A stretch of 64,000 bases of DNA. It comes from Endomychus coccineus (lineage: Eukaryota; Arthropoda; Insecta; Coleoptera; Endomychidae). The notes beneath the pieces were generated by a model. The model was given only the letters and a program-made list of their open reading frames with translations, did no database searches and was not told the origin of the DNA. Below, one piece after another: positions 1-10,019 of the stretch. The stretch is from the NCBI GenBank assembly GCA_958510875.1, contig OY294068.1, forward strand, positions 160,120,388 through 160,184,387. The letters are read 5' to 3'. The stretch's first letter is position 1, and each line of letters starts with the position of its first letter. The position numbers and the translations under genes are program-made.

Positions 1-480
1 CAAAATTGGCCAATTTCGCACCCCTTATATGTTATTTTGCAATCTACGTGTTTTAGGCATTTCGAATGCACCAAGGAGGTTTTTTGGGTCGCTGATCACG
101 AATCCGTAGCCACATTTACTTGCTATCCATCGTAGGGGTGATAAAATCGATGAAATTGGCCAATTTTGCACCCCTATATGTTATTTCGCAATTTACGTGT
201 TTTTGGCATTTCGAATGCACCAAGAAGATTTTTTGGGTCGCTGAATACGATTCCGAAGCCAGATTTACTCCGAAGTAATTTTAAAATGCAAAAATAATAA
301 AAATTTAGAAGCGTGTCAAATTGCCATTTTTGTAAATTTCCCACCCCTACAATGATATTCGAGTAAATCTGGCTTCGGAATCGTATTCAGCGACCAAAAA
401 ACCTTCTTTGTGCATTCGAAATGCCTAAAACACGAAAATTGCATAATAACATATGGGGGTGCAAAATTGGCCAATTTATT
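1..480. repeat. Foldback (palindromic) repeat, copy 1
   Basis: Bases 1 to about 290 contain two tandem units of a sequence with 'GGCCAATTT', 'GGCATTTCGAATGCACCAAG' and 'CGTAGGGGTG'. From about 300 to 478 the same unit returns as its reverse complement, so the block can fold on itself. The same family recurs as a longer foldback at 52,590-53,535. No coding capacity is visible. It is probably a non-autonomous foldback-type element; the left end is cut off by the window. Confidence 0.7.
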
Positions 481-2985
481 TCTTATTTTCCATAGCCTGG
501 ACTATACTGATTTGGATCTTAATAGTAAGTACTTGTGGTAGATTTCATACCCATTGCAGTCTGAGGCTACAGTAAATACACGTTTTTCCCGTGTAACGTT
601 ACAATCAACATTGTTCCAAAATCTTCTATATCCTTAGTTGTGAAACTGCATAATTCTGCACTCCGACACTTTCATAACAGAAACGTATCGTTAGGAGCCT
701 CGTTCAAAAACTTTGTAACATTTTCCAGTGTTAAAACTTTTTTGTTTTTTTGGTTCATACTTGTTATGTTGACGTTCCAAGAAAGCGATTACCTTTTATA
801 TTGTGAAATATCCGTATTTTCATTAACTTGTATCGTACTCTATGAGTATATGTAGCCCATAAACCAGAAGATTTGAGGACTTTTGCTTAAAACAAATAAT
901 AAAATTAGTACCTATGTACAACACTTTAACCATATAAAATAACCAATCTATTCGTAAAAATAAGCCAGCTAGTACCTTCAAAGACACTTAAGGCACTGGC
1001 TCGGCTGTCGCGTTGTCGTTCTTAAGTTTCAAGACTGAATGCATATTTCAATCGGGTAGGAACATATGAAGGTGTGGAGAGACGTTAAATTATACTCGAT
1101 GTCAAAGGAAAGTTTATTTGAATTGACAACGGTATTTCTGTTATCGAGTGGTCTGTCTCAACTCTTTTGATCCTTCGATCTATGTAACTGTCTGTTTATG
1201 TAAATTGTACGTGGTTATAGGAGCTGTCAAAAACGTGAAAATATCGATTGCCGCTTACCCCCTTGGGGATTGAATTTCTAAAAATCCATTCTTAACGGAT
1301 ACCTATGTCGTATAAAGATTGCCCCATTTCAACTTGGTCGGCGCAAAATTATAAGTCAGTGAGTGGTAGTTACCTTTTATGGAAACGTTACCTGTCTTGT
1401 TGATGGGTTATATGTTCTCTACCATAAATAGTCTGAACCATAGTCAAAGTATTTTGACTATGTTCTGAACTGTGATCAAATCCAGTAATCTGCCTGTCAT
1501 AAATTGTACATGATTATATTAGCTGTCAAAAGCGCTAAAATATATCGGATCCATTTTACCTACCTAAATTCCAAGTCTGTCGATCTTATAGTTTCTCTTT
1601 AGTGAGTCAGTGAGTGGTAGTTGCCTTTCATGTAAACGTTACCTGTCTTGTTGATGGGTTATGAGTTGTCTGTCATAGCAGTCACAAACGTGAAAATATA
1701 TTGAATCTCTTTTACCCCGTTTGGTATTCAGTTTCGGCAAATCCGTTCTTCGCGAGTGCTTACGTCGTATAAGGAACATACCTGTCAACTTTCAAGTCGT
1801 TCTTCTCTCTAGATTCTGAGATTTCGTGATGAGTCAGTCAGTGAGTCAGTAGTATTTCTCTTTTTTTAGATAGTTCATTGTTCTGTGGTATCATGAAAAT
1901 CCTTACTTTCATAATTAATTTGAAGTTTCTAAAAGTGCGAAATTTCGCAATTTTATACGAATATTGTAACACTCAAAAGTCTTTAGCGCTTTGGACTCCG
2001 GGATTTTCACGTGGCCTATGGAAATGGGAAGGTTCGAATTATCTAAAAACATGATTGCATGAACGCCAGACGTCCTATATAATTAGCTACGAACGAAATC
2101 ATTTTTTGACATATGCCTCGAGGAGCTCGCTGCGCGTAAGTTAGAGTTTATACAGTTTGTTAATTTGGGGCCGTTTCTTGCCCCGTGCTACCGGCGCCAG
2201 TTGTAATAATGTGTTTTTGGCTATGGGCCGCTAGCTTTTACCCGCTTCGTGTATATTTTAGTCGCGAGAAAATACCCTTTGGTACGTCGCACTCAAACTG
2301 TTTTAATTAAATTTTCCTATTTAATGGACATTTATCGATACTAAATCTAACTACAAGGAGCGAAAACGGCACACGAAAAGTCGTCGTTAAGCCGTATTAG
2401 GTACAACCAGTTTGCACTTTTCTAACTCGCGTGCTACGGGCTTCTCACGTGAACGTCATTCGATTGAGGGAAAATTAACTATTTCAAAATAGTTTTTGAC
2501 CCGGATTGTGGCTATCACGACCTCTGAAAAGGTTCAAAGTTCACATAATTATTACATAATTTGTAGTTCATTATTGTTTTACAACTGAAATAAATAGCTA
2601 TGAAATTTGTAGGTTATTGATGATGTCAGTGTGACAGTGACATAATTATTTCAAACGTAAAGTAAGACACACGTTTTAGATTCCACAACCACCCTTGACC
2701 AAGATAATTTTTGATATCCCGGTATTTTTGATATTGCGTATGACAGCAAGTGTCAGTAAAGTATAAAACATAGATTCGTCACACATATTGTGTAGAACAT
2801 TTGAATATAATTTCAATGTAACATAGAGTATAACTTAACCTTTAATTACCCGTTTCTGAATATATTATGTCAATTCCTGTTCCTATAATCTTTCATTTTG
2901 ATACGAAGAAATGTCTAGAAGCAAAAATTTTGCTATCAAAATTGAAGAAAGTCAGTGATTGATTGATCGCAGTCCATTTAAATAT
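481..2985. other. No recognisable gene
   Basis: The reading frames here are short and resemble nothing I know. A 71-codon frame at 640-855 is hydrophobic and AT-rich and looks like chance. Diverged repeats lie at 1,205-1,850. Bases 2,100-2,460 are richer in GC than their surroundings but hold no open frame. Confidence 0.6.
1205..1850. repeat. Diverged direct repeats, about 250-bp spacing
   Basis: A segment with 'GAGCTGTCAAAAACGTGAAA' near 1,220 returns diverged near 1,520 and 1,680. The segment 'GTCAGTGAGTGGTAGTT' followed by 'AAACGTTACCTGTCTTGTTG' occurs at about 1,356-1,410 and 1,609-1,660. This is an old tandem array of unknown family. Confidence 0.65.
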
Positions 2986-2989
2986 TACT

Positions 2990-3290
2990 CGCTGCTGAAA
3001 CTTTTGAAGCAACATTCATTTCAAAATTTCTACTGGGATCCCAAGTGTGCGTCCGATTTTTCTAACTATAAGTTTCATCGTAAGGTTAGATATCGGGTGA
3101 CCGTGTCGGCCAGTTGAGGTTTTCAAATTTTGAAATGACACGATCAGGCATTCTTAAAGTTGCTATAGACAGTGTGGGAAGTGGAAATGGATGTCGTCGT
3201 TCACATTTATCCTCTAGACGTCCACGAGCATCCTGATGATATGGTACTCGAATCAATATCGACAGGAATTGTTGCATGAACAATCAACCT
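2990..3290 (-). pseudogene. Degenerate mariner-like transposase fragment
   Basis: On the minus strand the peptide ending near 3,086 reads 'ISKFENLNWPTRSPDI', then a stop. It resembles the block around the last catalytic acidic residue of mariner-like (ITm, DUF4817-type) insect transposases, where a WPxRSxDLTPxDFFLWG motif is usual. The preceding residues do not keep the frame and the rest of the DDE domain is missing. It is a short broken relic. A possible matching N-terminal helix-turn-helix relic lies far away at 56,988-57,130. Confidence 0.5.
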
Positions 3291-3676
3291 TTCCGACTTG
3301 ATTGCCTTCAAAGGTTTCAAAAAGACGAAAGACAGATTCATTAGTTTATTTTCACGTCGTATTTGTGCCCAGCTAGATATTTAGAACGACGTGATTACAA
3401 TAATACATGAGTGTATCTAACAATTGAAAAGACAGGAAACCACTGATGTACCTGTGTGTTATGCAATACGTTAATTTTTGTTTCATCAATACACGAGGTC
3501 TGTCTCAAAAGTATTCATATCTCCGCGCCGCAATACTCAGGCGACGAACGTCACCAGTAACTCCTAACCTTCTCCTCAGATGCCTTAGTTACCGATGAGA
3601 CGACTTAGTTTCCTCGCAGCAAGTATTTGTTTAATACATCTTTTTTGCGTTCGCCGGATTTCATTTATTACTAGAA

Positions 3677-4159
3677 ATGACGGAAAGAACTGAACAGCAA
3701 ATTTGCATAAAATTTTGTTTTAATCTTGGTAAAAGTTGTGAGGAAACTATTGAAATGTTCCAAAAGGCCTTTGGAGACGAGTGTATGGGCAAAACACAAA
3801 TAAAAGAGTGGTATAAGCAATTTAAAAGTGACCGCACATCTGTTGACAGTGATCTTCGTTCTGGTCAACCTTCGACGGGAACAACATCGGACAAGGTCGA
3901 GCGAGTGCGATTTGCGATTGTACAAGATCGTGGTTTTACTGTAAGGGGACTAGAAGATGACCTTGGAATACGAAACAGTACTGTTTGGCAAATTTTAAGC
4001 GAGAATTTGGGAATTACTCGTGTGTGTGCAAAATTCATCCCAAAACTGCTCTCAGAACAGCAAAAAAACCTTCGATTAGAAATCGCTCAGGACAATCTAG
4101 AAATGATCAATAGTGATACAAATTGTCTCAAGAAGGTTATTACTGGTGATGAATCATGA
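3677..4159 (+). pseudogene. Mariner transposase, N-terminal part
   Basis: This 160-codon frame carries the two helix-turn-helix segments of a mariner transposase ('KSCEETIEMFQKAFGDECM', then 'FTVRGLEDDLGIRNSTVWQI'). It continues to the first catalytic block 'VITGDES', where the expected tryptophan codon is a stop (TGA at 4,157). Recognisable coding ends around 4,200. Full family members run to about 345 residues, so this copy is truncated and cannot make active enzyme. The matching C-terminus lies at 13,975-14,055. Confidence 0.85.
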
Positions 4160-4199
4160 AAATCCCACCGACCCGACGACAAAGAGACTGTTGAAACTA

Positions 4200-6350
4200 A
4201 TGGGACGAATGCACTGAATGCGAGTAGGTATCCCGACACTTGGGGCGGCCAGACAGAGAGCCTTATCAGATGTAGGCAACCAGTGATACACTAGTGCATG
4301 CGCGGTATGCCCAGACAGGTATCGGTAAGTACTGACCCTGTATTACCGGCCTGGGTAGACGGTTAGGGTGTGGTCTCGCCTCTAACATCTAGGTGTTACC
4401 GGGTAGACGGTTAGGGTGTGGTCTCTGACCGCTAGGGGCCCTTCTGCTATGGTTGTATGATGGAGACCGAGTAGTGGTAATCAGCCTGTATATACAAGAT
4501 CGTTCAAGGTAGACAGCAAGCAATATGTGAGGTTAGGGAGAACTTCAATGTGAAGCAGCATCAAAATATTTTTTTCTACACACGGGAATCGAACCCGAGA
4601 AATGAAATCCAAAGCCAGCTCCTTAACCGCTCAGCTATGGAGGAATTGAGAACAAGCGATTTAAATGTTGTAGATATAACCGCAGGGTATCCGGTCTGAG
4701 TGATAAGTGCGAATATTGCAGTCTATATGATGCAGGTAATTGTTTTACATGACATCAGTCATGCAGGTATGTCACGTAGCCTACAGCGAGGTATGGAATG
4801 TGAGGCTTCATAGCGTCAGTCCTAGGGTTTTGAAATAGTGTTGTTTGTACATGTCGTCAGTCACGTGATTTTTGAAAGAGACCGGGGCTTCATCGAGGTA
4901 TCATGGGAGGGCTGCTGCTCCTTGAATGTATAGATGGAATGTTATACAGTACGGAAATGATATCTTCTTCTGCATTTCTCAAACGCGATGTTTTATAAGG
5001 AAATTACTTTCAAAAACGTTTATTCAAGCTGTCTGTACCTTACTTGATTGCTATATTACAAAATGCGATTTCAATCATCTTAAACATATATGGAAATTAT
5101 TTTTAGTATACAAAATGGAGTTGGAAGACTTCAATGGGGTATGTAATGTGAGGTTATACAGATTGTTTATGTATGACGTTAGTCATGTGAATTTGAATGA
5201 AGCTGGCCCGAGACAGGTGTGTATGTGAGGTTATACAGAGTGTGCAGGTATAATGATGTCTATCACGCAGGTCTTCAGCGAGATATCTACCTTGCAGGAG
5301 CCTTCAATGAAATGTGGGGTTGTTTGTACATGCCGTTAGTCGCAGGGTTTTGTCTGAGTTATAATGATATCGTACGCGGCGCATTGTCTGCCCCCACAAG
5401 TCTTCAATAAGGGGTCATAACATCTAACATGCGATAGTTTACAAAAAATGCTGCTTCTCATAATAGCGATATTATGAAGCGTTTGCAGAAATAACTATTA
5501 AATCATCTAAGGACTTTTTGCTTGATTAGTACTAGCGAGTACAATATTCGTTATAATATTATAAGTATGCATCATTAGCTTACTTGTGAGATAAGGTTGT
5601 GCTAAATCATGTCCAACAGCAATGTATTCAACTTGGAATTATCGTAATGATGTGCGATCCTTCAATGTTAAAGTAGTTTCATAAGTTATCCGAAAGTAAT
5701 ATGAATATATAAAATGTTTTTCCAAAATTAGTTCCGAAGTAAACATAATTCGCTATAATATTCATTCATGTATGTTTCATAAATTATCCGATATAAATCA
5801 AATAAGTTTATGCTAAATTTGTGCCATGTTGAACAATATTCACTATCATATTTTGCGGTAGAGCTACAGCTGGTTCGAGAGATAAGAAAGATACGCCGAT
5901 CACCTTCAAACGCGATGAGAATACTTTATTTTAAATCACACATGTAGTATGTATATATTCGAATCATATTGATTGTAAATCGCATAATATGACCCGAAAT
6001 CTAGCTGCTGCTGGGTGTAGCCCAATATCTATACAGAATCTAGACGAAGCGGTGTTACGCATCACGATGATTATTCGAACTGTCTGTACAGCTCGATTGC
6101 TATATAACAAAATACATTTTTAATCATCTTAAACATATAGATGTGCTAATATAAATTTTTCAGTATGCAAAAATATACTAATAAAACATTTTTCATCGAC
6201 ACACATTTCTTCATAGGATAGTTAGTTTTTATAAAATTCAATCAATTTCAATGGGAAACATATATGCGAGGGAGTTTTATAGAGATCGAACTCATTTCCC
6301 CAACCACCCAAGAGGTAGAACTATGATGAGGAATAGATGTGGATAATGAT
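4200..6350. other. Unassigned insert with diverged short repeats
   Basis: No convincing gene. A 24-bp segment, 'GGGTAGACGGTTAGGGTG' onward, occurs twice (about 4,357 and 4,400). A roughly 65-bp segment around 'ATCATCTTAAACATATA' occurs at 5,030-5,095 and again, diverged, at 6,085-6,150. Segments with 'GTGAGGTTATACAG' recur at 5,150-5,240. Two reading frames at 4,926-5,228 and 5,219-5,410 run through these repeats and have no recognisable domain. The stretch lies between the left mariner half and the virus-like element, so it is part of the same insertion history. Confidence 0.5.
4577..4643 (-). repeat. tRNA-derived sequence (SINE head or tRNA pseudogene)
   Basis: Read on the minus strand there is an A-box-like 'TAGCTGAGCGGTTAAGGAGC' and, about 30 bases on, a B-box-like 'GGGTTCGATTCCCG', followed by an A-rich tail. 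These are RNA polymerase III promoter boxes of a tRNA. The acceptor ends do not pair and the anticodon arm is irregular. A functional tRNA is unlikely; a SINE head or tRNA pseudogene fits better. Confidence 0.45.
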
Positions 6351-6352
6351 AA

Positions 6353-6857
6353 TAATCATATGAATATCTTCATAAGCGCTAATCTATATGACATTCAAAC
6401 ACATGCTTCATAAAAGTCTGAATATTGAGTAGAGCTATAGTATCTTCATCATAAGCGATCATTATCAACATTCAGACACTTGTTTAGCACGTGATTCAAC
6501 AGCCTGGCATCATCGTTCACGAACTATGATGGGCTGATGAGGAATAAAATACCAATAATAATTATATAAATATCTCCATTAGCAATCTGTACATTTTCCT
6601 TCACGAGCACAACTTTTACAAACTCCATACGTTCGCGTAAAAGATTATAATGATAAACACATTTTTGTTCACGGGTTTACATAATCATATGAATATCTTC
6701 ATAAACGCTAATCTATATGACATTCAAACACATGCTTCATAAAAGTCTGAACATTGAGTAGAGCTATAGTATCTTCATAAGCGATCATTATCAACATTCA
6801 GACACTTGTTTAGCACGTGATTCAACAGCCTGGCATCATCGTTCACGAAATATGATG
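6353..6857. repeat. Direct repeat pair of about 180 bp outside the left TIR
   Basis: The segment at 6,353-6,535 returns at 6,681-6,857 with a few differences. Each copy holds 'CATTCAGACACTTGTTTAGC' and 'CATCATCGTTCACGAA', which also occur, slightly changed, inside the virus-like element at 7,798-7,960. The flank is therefore related to the element's own control region and may be a relic of an older or larger copy. Confidence 0.75.
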
Positions 6858-7032
6858 GTTCGATGAGGACTCAAACATTGAACAGATGAATCTTTGAGGT
6901 TAAATATCTGCTGTAGAAATTACCCCACTTTTATTACCTTTTATTTGAGAATATCGATATTTCCCATGTAACGGATTATTGCCTAAAGCTATTTTGTATG
7001 CAACATTGTTATCATTTGCGAGCCTACGAGGG

Positions 7033-7230
7033 CCTGTGTGTTGGTCGGGAATAAATGAATATGTTTGACTATTATTACCTGTAGAGACTCATTTGAGATT
7101 CTTCAAGTTTGAGATTGATAACCCACATGAAGAAAGAAGCTTCAACGATTTGATATCAATGAATATTCGCTATCCTGAATGTGACAACTTTATCGGCTTC
7201 AACACTCGAGATAAGAGAGAATATTCACCG
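7033..7230. repeat. Left terminal inverted repeat
   Basis: It begins 'CCTGTGTGTTGGTCGGG' and matches the reverse complement of 13,772-13,973 with about 10 differences and a small indel in a GA microsatellite near its inner end. Similarity stops abruptly outside 7,033. The outermost bases do not show the AGT-type start often described for Polintons. Confidence 0.9.
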
Positions 7231-7356
7231 CTGATGTAGGGAAAATCAATATGATGCATACAAATTGGGGTGGGTGAGAACATCAGACTATAGCTTTATG
7301 TGTATCGGAATACATAAGGATTTGACGAGTAAGTGGTGTTTTATTGAATTGCAGAT

Positions 7357-7808
7357 CCGGCGATCATAGTTTACGAACGATGATGACGTCACTGCTTCAA
7401 GCCAATGACAGTAACTGATTCAATCCGGCGACCATAGTTTACGAACGATGATGACGTCACTGCTTCAAGCCAATGACAGTAACTGATTCAACCCGGCGAC
7501 CATAGTTTACGAACGATGATGACGTCACTGCTTCAAGGCAATGACAGTAACTGATTCAATCCGGCGACCATAGTTTACGAACGATGATGACGTCACTGCT
7601 TCAAGCCAATGACAGTAACTGATTCAACCCGGCGACCATAGTTTACGAACGATGATGACGTCACTGCTTCAAGTCAATGACAGTAACTGATTCAACCCGG
7701 CGACCATAGTTTACGAACGATGATGACGTCATTGCTTCAAGCCAATGACAGTAACTGATTCAATCCGGCGACCATAGTTTACGAACGATGATGACGTCAT
7801 CATCGTTC
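7357..7808. promoter_or_regulatory. 68-bp tandem array with seven TGACGTCA sites
   Basis: Units start 'CCGGCGA(C/T)CATAGTTTACG' at 7,357, 7,425 and every 68 bp thereafter. Each carries the palindrome TGACGTCA, at 7,384, 7,452, 7,520, 7,588, 7,656, 7,724 and 7,792. TGACGTCA is the full consensus site of the CREB/ATF family of bZIP factors. The last site sits at the centre of a perfect 26-bp palindrome (7,783-7,808), after which the sequence runs as an imperfect inverted copy of the unit start. The array lies about 400 bp upstream of the first gene, so an enhancer or origin role is plausible. Confidence 0.75.
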
Positions 7809-7917
7809 ACGAACTATGATGGGCTAATGAGGAATAAAATGTGAATAATCATAATGATTGTAATACATTCATGCACATGTTTTTTCGCATGATTCAACAC
7901 ATGCTTTAACATTCAGA

Positions 7918-8065
7918 CACGTGTTTCAACATTCAGACACGTGTTTCAGCATTCAGACACGTGTTTCAGACACGTGTTTCAACATTCAGACACGTGTTTC
8001 AGCATTCAGACACGTGTTTCAGACACGTGTTTCAGACACGTGTTTCAGCATTCAGACACGTGTTT
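7918..8065. promoter_or_regulatory. Short tandem array with nine CACGTG E-boxes
   Basis: The repeats read 'CAGACACGTGTTTCA' with spacers giving periods of 20 or 13 bp. CACGTG occurs at 7,918, 7,938, 7,958, 7,971, 7,991, 8,011, 8,024, 8,037 and 8,057. This is the palindromic E-box bound by bHLH proteins such as Myc/Max, USF or Clock/Cycle. It lies directly upstream of the first TATA box. A reading frame through it (7,961-8,170) is a repeat artefact. Confidence 0.7.
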
Positions 8066-8170
8066 CAGCATTCATACCTATTTAACATGTATTTGATACC
8101 TGATTTTGAGAGAAGCGTAGAAGTACCTAACCGCGTGATCAGACATACACAATATAACATCATCATCTAG

Positions 8171-8203
8171 TATATAAACAAATGCTTATTAACATATGTT
8201 CCA
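8171..8203 (+). promoter_or_regulatory. TATA box and initiator for the ATPase gene
   Basis: TATATAAA starts at 8,171. An initiator-like 'TTCCAGTAT', with A at 8,203, lies 32 bp downstream. A start at that A would fall just after the first ATG (8,196), in which case translation would begin at Met12 or Met13 (8,229/8,232). The spacing matches the other genes of the element. Confidence 0.5.
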
Positions 8204-8921
8204 GTATGATTTCGATTCGCCTTCAGGCATGATGAAGATTGTTAAGCAAAAAGACTCGTTGAGTATTATGAACTTAGGCTCAAGCAATGAGAATGTTGAA
8301 CAACCACAACGTCACAGCTCTTTGCTGCCTAATACTCTACGAACAATAATCTGTGGTCCAAGTAATTGTGGGAAAACAAATGTGATGTTATCTCTATTGT
8401 TAGATGCTAACGGCCTGAAATTTGAAAACGTGTACATATATTCAAAGTCTATACACCAACCAAAATACCAGTTACTAAAGGAGACATTGAAGAAAATTGA
8501 GGGGCTTGGATATTTTCCTCGTACCGAAAGTGATGAGGTCATAGACCCCACAGAAGCGAGGCCTAATTCAATCATAATATTCGATGACGTGATGTTTGAG
8601 AAACAGCAGAAAATTCGTGCTTATTTTTCAAGAGGGAGACACAACTCAATTGATAGTTTCTATCTTTGTCAGTCTTTTGCTAAATGTCCAAAACATGGAT
8701 TGCGCGACAATGCCAATTGCTTGATTATTTTCAAACAGGATGAGCTCAATTTGAAACATATATTCACCGATCATGTAAGCACCGACATGTCACTCGAAAA
8801 ATTCAAAGACATATGTAGCGTATGTTGGAAAGATAAATATGGGTTCCTTATGATAAACAAAGACTGTGATATGAACAAAGGACGTTATCGCAAAGGGTTT
8901 GATAGTTATATATACATCTAA
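8196..8921 (+). CDS. DNA-packaging ATPase (A32/FtsK-HerA-like)
   Basis: This is the motor that pumps DNA into the capsid, a hallmark gene of Polintons, adintoviruses and related double-jelly-roll viruses. The 241-residue frame has a Walker A P-loop 'GPSNCGKT' at residues 54-61 and a Walker B 'SIIIFDD' at 125-131. A conserved 'FYLCQSFAKCPKHGLRDNAN' stretch around 155-174 fits the sensor/arginine region of the family. The length is typical and the frame is intact. The first ATG may lie just upstream of the transcript start, so a start at 8,229 is possible. A TATA box precedes it by 25 bp. The next gene follows after 42 bp that contain its own TATA box. The fold assignment is firm; activity is inferred. 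Confidence 0.9.
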   Translation: MFQYDFDSPSGMMKIVKQKDSLSIMNLGSSNENVEQPQRHSSLLPNTLRTIICGPSNCGKTNVMLSLLLDANGLKFENVYIYSKSIHQPKYQLLKETLKKIEGLGYFPRTESDEVIDPTEARPNSIIIFDDVMFEKQQKIRAYFSRGRHNSIDSFYLCQSFAKCPKHGLRDNANCLIIFKQDELNLKHIFTDHVSTDMSLEKFKDICSVCWKDKYGFLMINKDCDMNKGRYRKGFDSYIYI

Positions 8922-8925
8922 CATG

Positions 8926-8961
8926 TATATATACCTTCATTTGAAATAGACAACCCGCTCA
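8926..8961 (+). promoter_or_regulatory. TATA box and initiator for the DUF8207 gene
   Basis: TATATATA at 8,926-8,933 sits only five bases after the ATPase stop codon. An initiator-like 'GCTCAGC', with A at 8,961, is 35 bp downstream and only three bases before the ATG at 8,964. Confidence 0.5.
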
Positions 8962-8963
8962 GC

Positions 8964-10019
8964 ATGGACGTGGGTGTGAGTAACATGCTAAAAGAAAAAC
9001 AACAATTGAAGAAAAAAATTTGGGAGTTAGCAAACGTTGTGAGGAAAAAACATATGGCTGTGAAATTGGGTAAAGCTGAAAATGATGAGATTCTAGATAA
9101 TATGTTCAGGAATGTATCTAAACCTCTGGAGGAAATTGCGAAAAATGCTGAAATAATCAAACAAAATTCGTTGGTTAAACCTAAAAGTATTGTTTCTACA
9201 GCAACACAAATGGAGAACATACCAATCCCAAATATTGTAACTGAAGGGGAAGAGTTCGTATATAACCCCCAAAATACTGAGGAGGATGTGTTTACCCTCG
9301 AACCTACTATCGATCAGATTCGTGAAGAATTCAGAAAACATAAGAAAGATAATGCAGAGGCTACAGAGGAGTTTCTGCAACAATACCCCACATTAGCACG
9401 TTATTACTTGGAAGGATTCCTATTGGATGATGATGTCAAGAAATACGATGATAGAATGGGATTGCAATATAATTCAACTTTAGACAAATGGTTCATGGGT
9501 AATCAACCGATAGAAATTGATAGTGAGAGTAATATAATTATCAAGGGTACTCCGTTCAAGGGTACCACAGGACTGTACAATTTGATATTTTACAGAGATG
9601 TTCTACCTGATACTTACACTGTGGAAGATGGGAAAAATTACAGTCAAATGATGGAAATGACTAGTGCCCATAGACGTAATAACGATCCAGCTGATCGGAT
9701 AAGAAACATTGTAAAATACAAAAATGTACTGAAACCTTTGATTAATTCTATGAAAAAACCCAGAGCCAAAACATACACTGGAAGTGCATATATCAAAAAT
9801 GATATGCTTGAATATAACGAGAAACCTATCGAATATGTTTATTGGGATGACGTTAACGAAATTGTGGATAGACTGAGACTTCTTGTTGCATCCTCGCATG
9901 CAGGTAACCATAATGAGATAATCTCTATAATAGAAGAATTGATAGAGGCAGGGGTAATTGAACAAAAACCAGGTGTAAGACAAATTCATCACAGTTATAA
10001 AGATGGTTTCAATGGATAA
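8964..10019 (+). CDS. DUF8207-domain virion-module protein
   Basis: This 351-residue protein matches a family I recognise from insect genomes, always near capsid genes of Polinton-type elements. Its signature is the C-terminal 'EYVYWDDVNEIVDRLRLLVA' (about 291-310), followed by a histidine/asparagine stretch and 'NEIISIIEELIEAGVI'. Residues 8-45 are lysine-rich and helical. Residues about 160-215 hold the middle block with 'TPFKGTTGLYNLIFY'. The biochemical role is unknown; a core or capsid-assembly protein is a guess from context. It overlaps the next gene by 8 bases if that gene starts at 10,012. The frame is intact. Confidence 0.8.
   Translation: MDVGVSNMLKEKQQLKKKIWELANVVRKKHMAVKLGKAENDEILDNMFRNVSKPLEEIAKNAEIIKQNSLVKPKSIVSTATQMENIPIPNIVTEGEEFVYNPQNTEEDVFTLEPTIDQIREEFRKHKKDNAEATEEFLQQYPTLARYYLEGFLLDDDVKKYDDRMGLQYNSTLDKWFMGNQPIEIDSESNIIIKGTPFKGTTGLYNLIFYRDVLPDTYTVEDGKNYSQMMEMTSAHRRNNDPADRIRNIVKYKNVLKPLINSMKKPRAKTYTGSAYIKNDMLEYNEKPIEYVYWDDVNEIVDRLRLLVASSHAGNHNEIISIIEELIEAGVIEQKPGVRQIHHSYKDGFNG

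Noticed and set aside
4926..5410. Two adjacent frames as remnants of a missing polymerase or integrase gene
   Set aside because: They run through short DNA repeats, and I find neither the polymerase B motifs nor the integrase HHCC/DDE pattern in any frame.
7027..7032. 6-bp Polinton-type target-site duplication
   Set aside because: Bases before 7,033 (ending GAGGG) and after 13,973 (starting TCATTT) do not match in any nearby register.
7357..7808. CRISPR-like array
   Set aside because: Units are contiguous 68-bp repeats without unique spacers, in a eukaryotic context next to capsid genes.
7961..8170. 69-codon frame with repeated Phe-Gln-Thr-Arg-Val-Ser
   Set aside because: It is translated from the CACGTG tandem repeat and lies just upstream of the ATPase promoter; there is no protein family and no need to invoke one.
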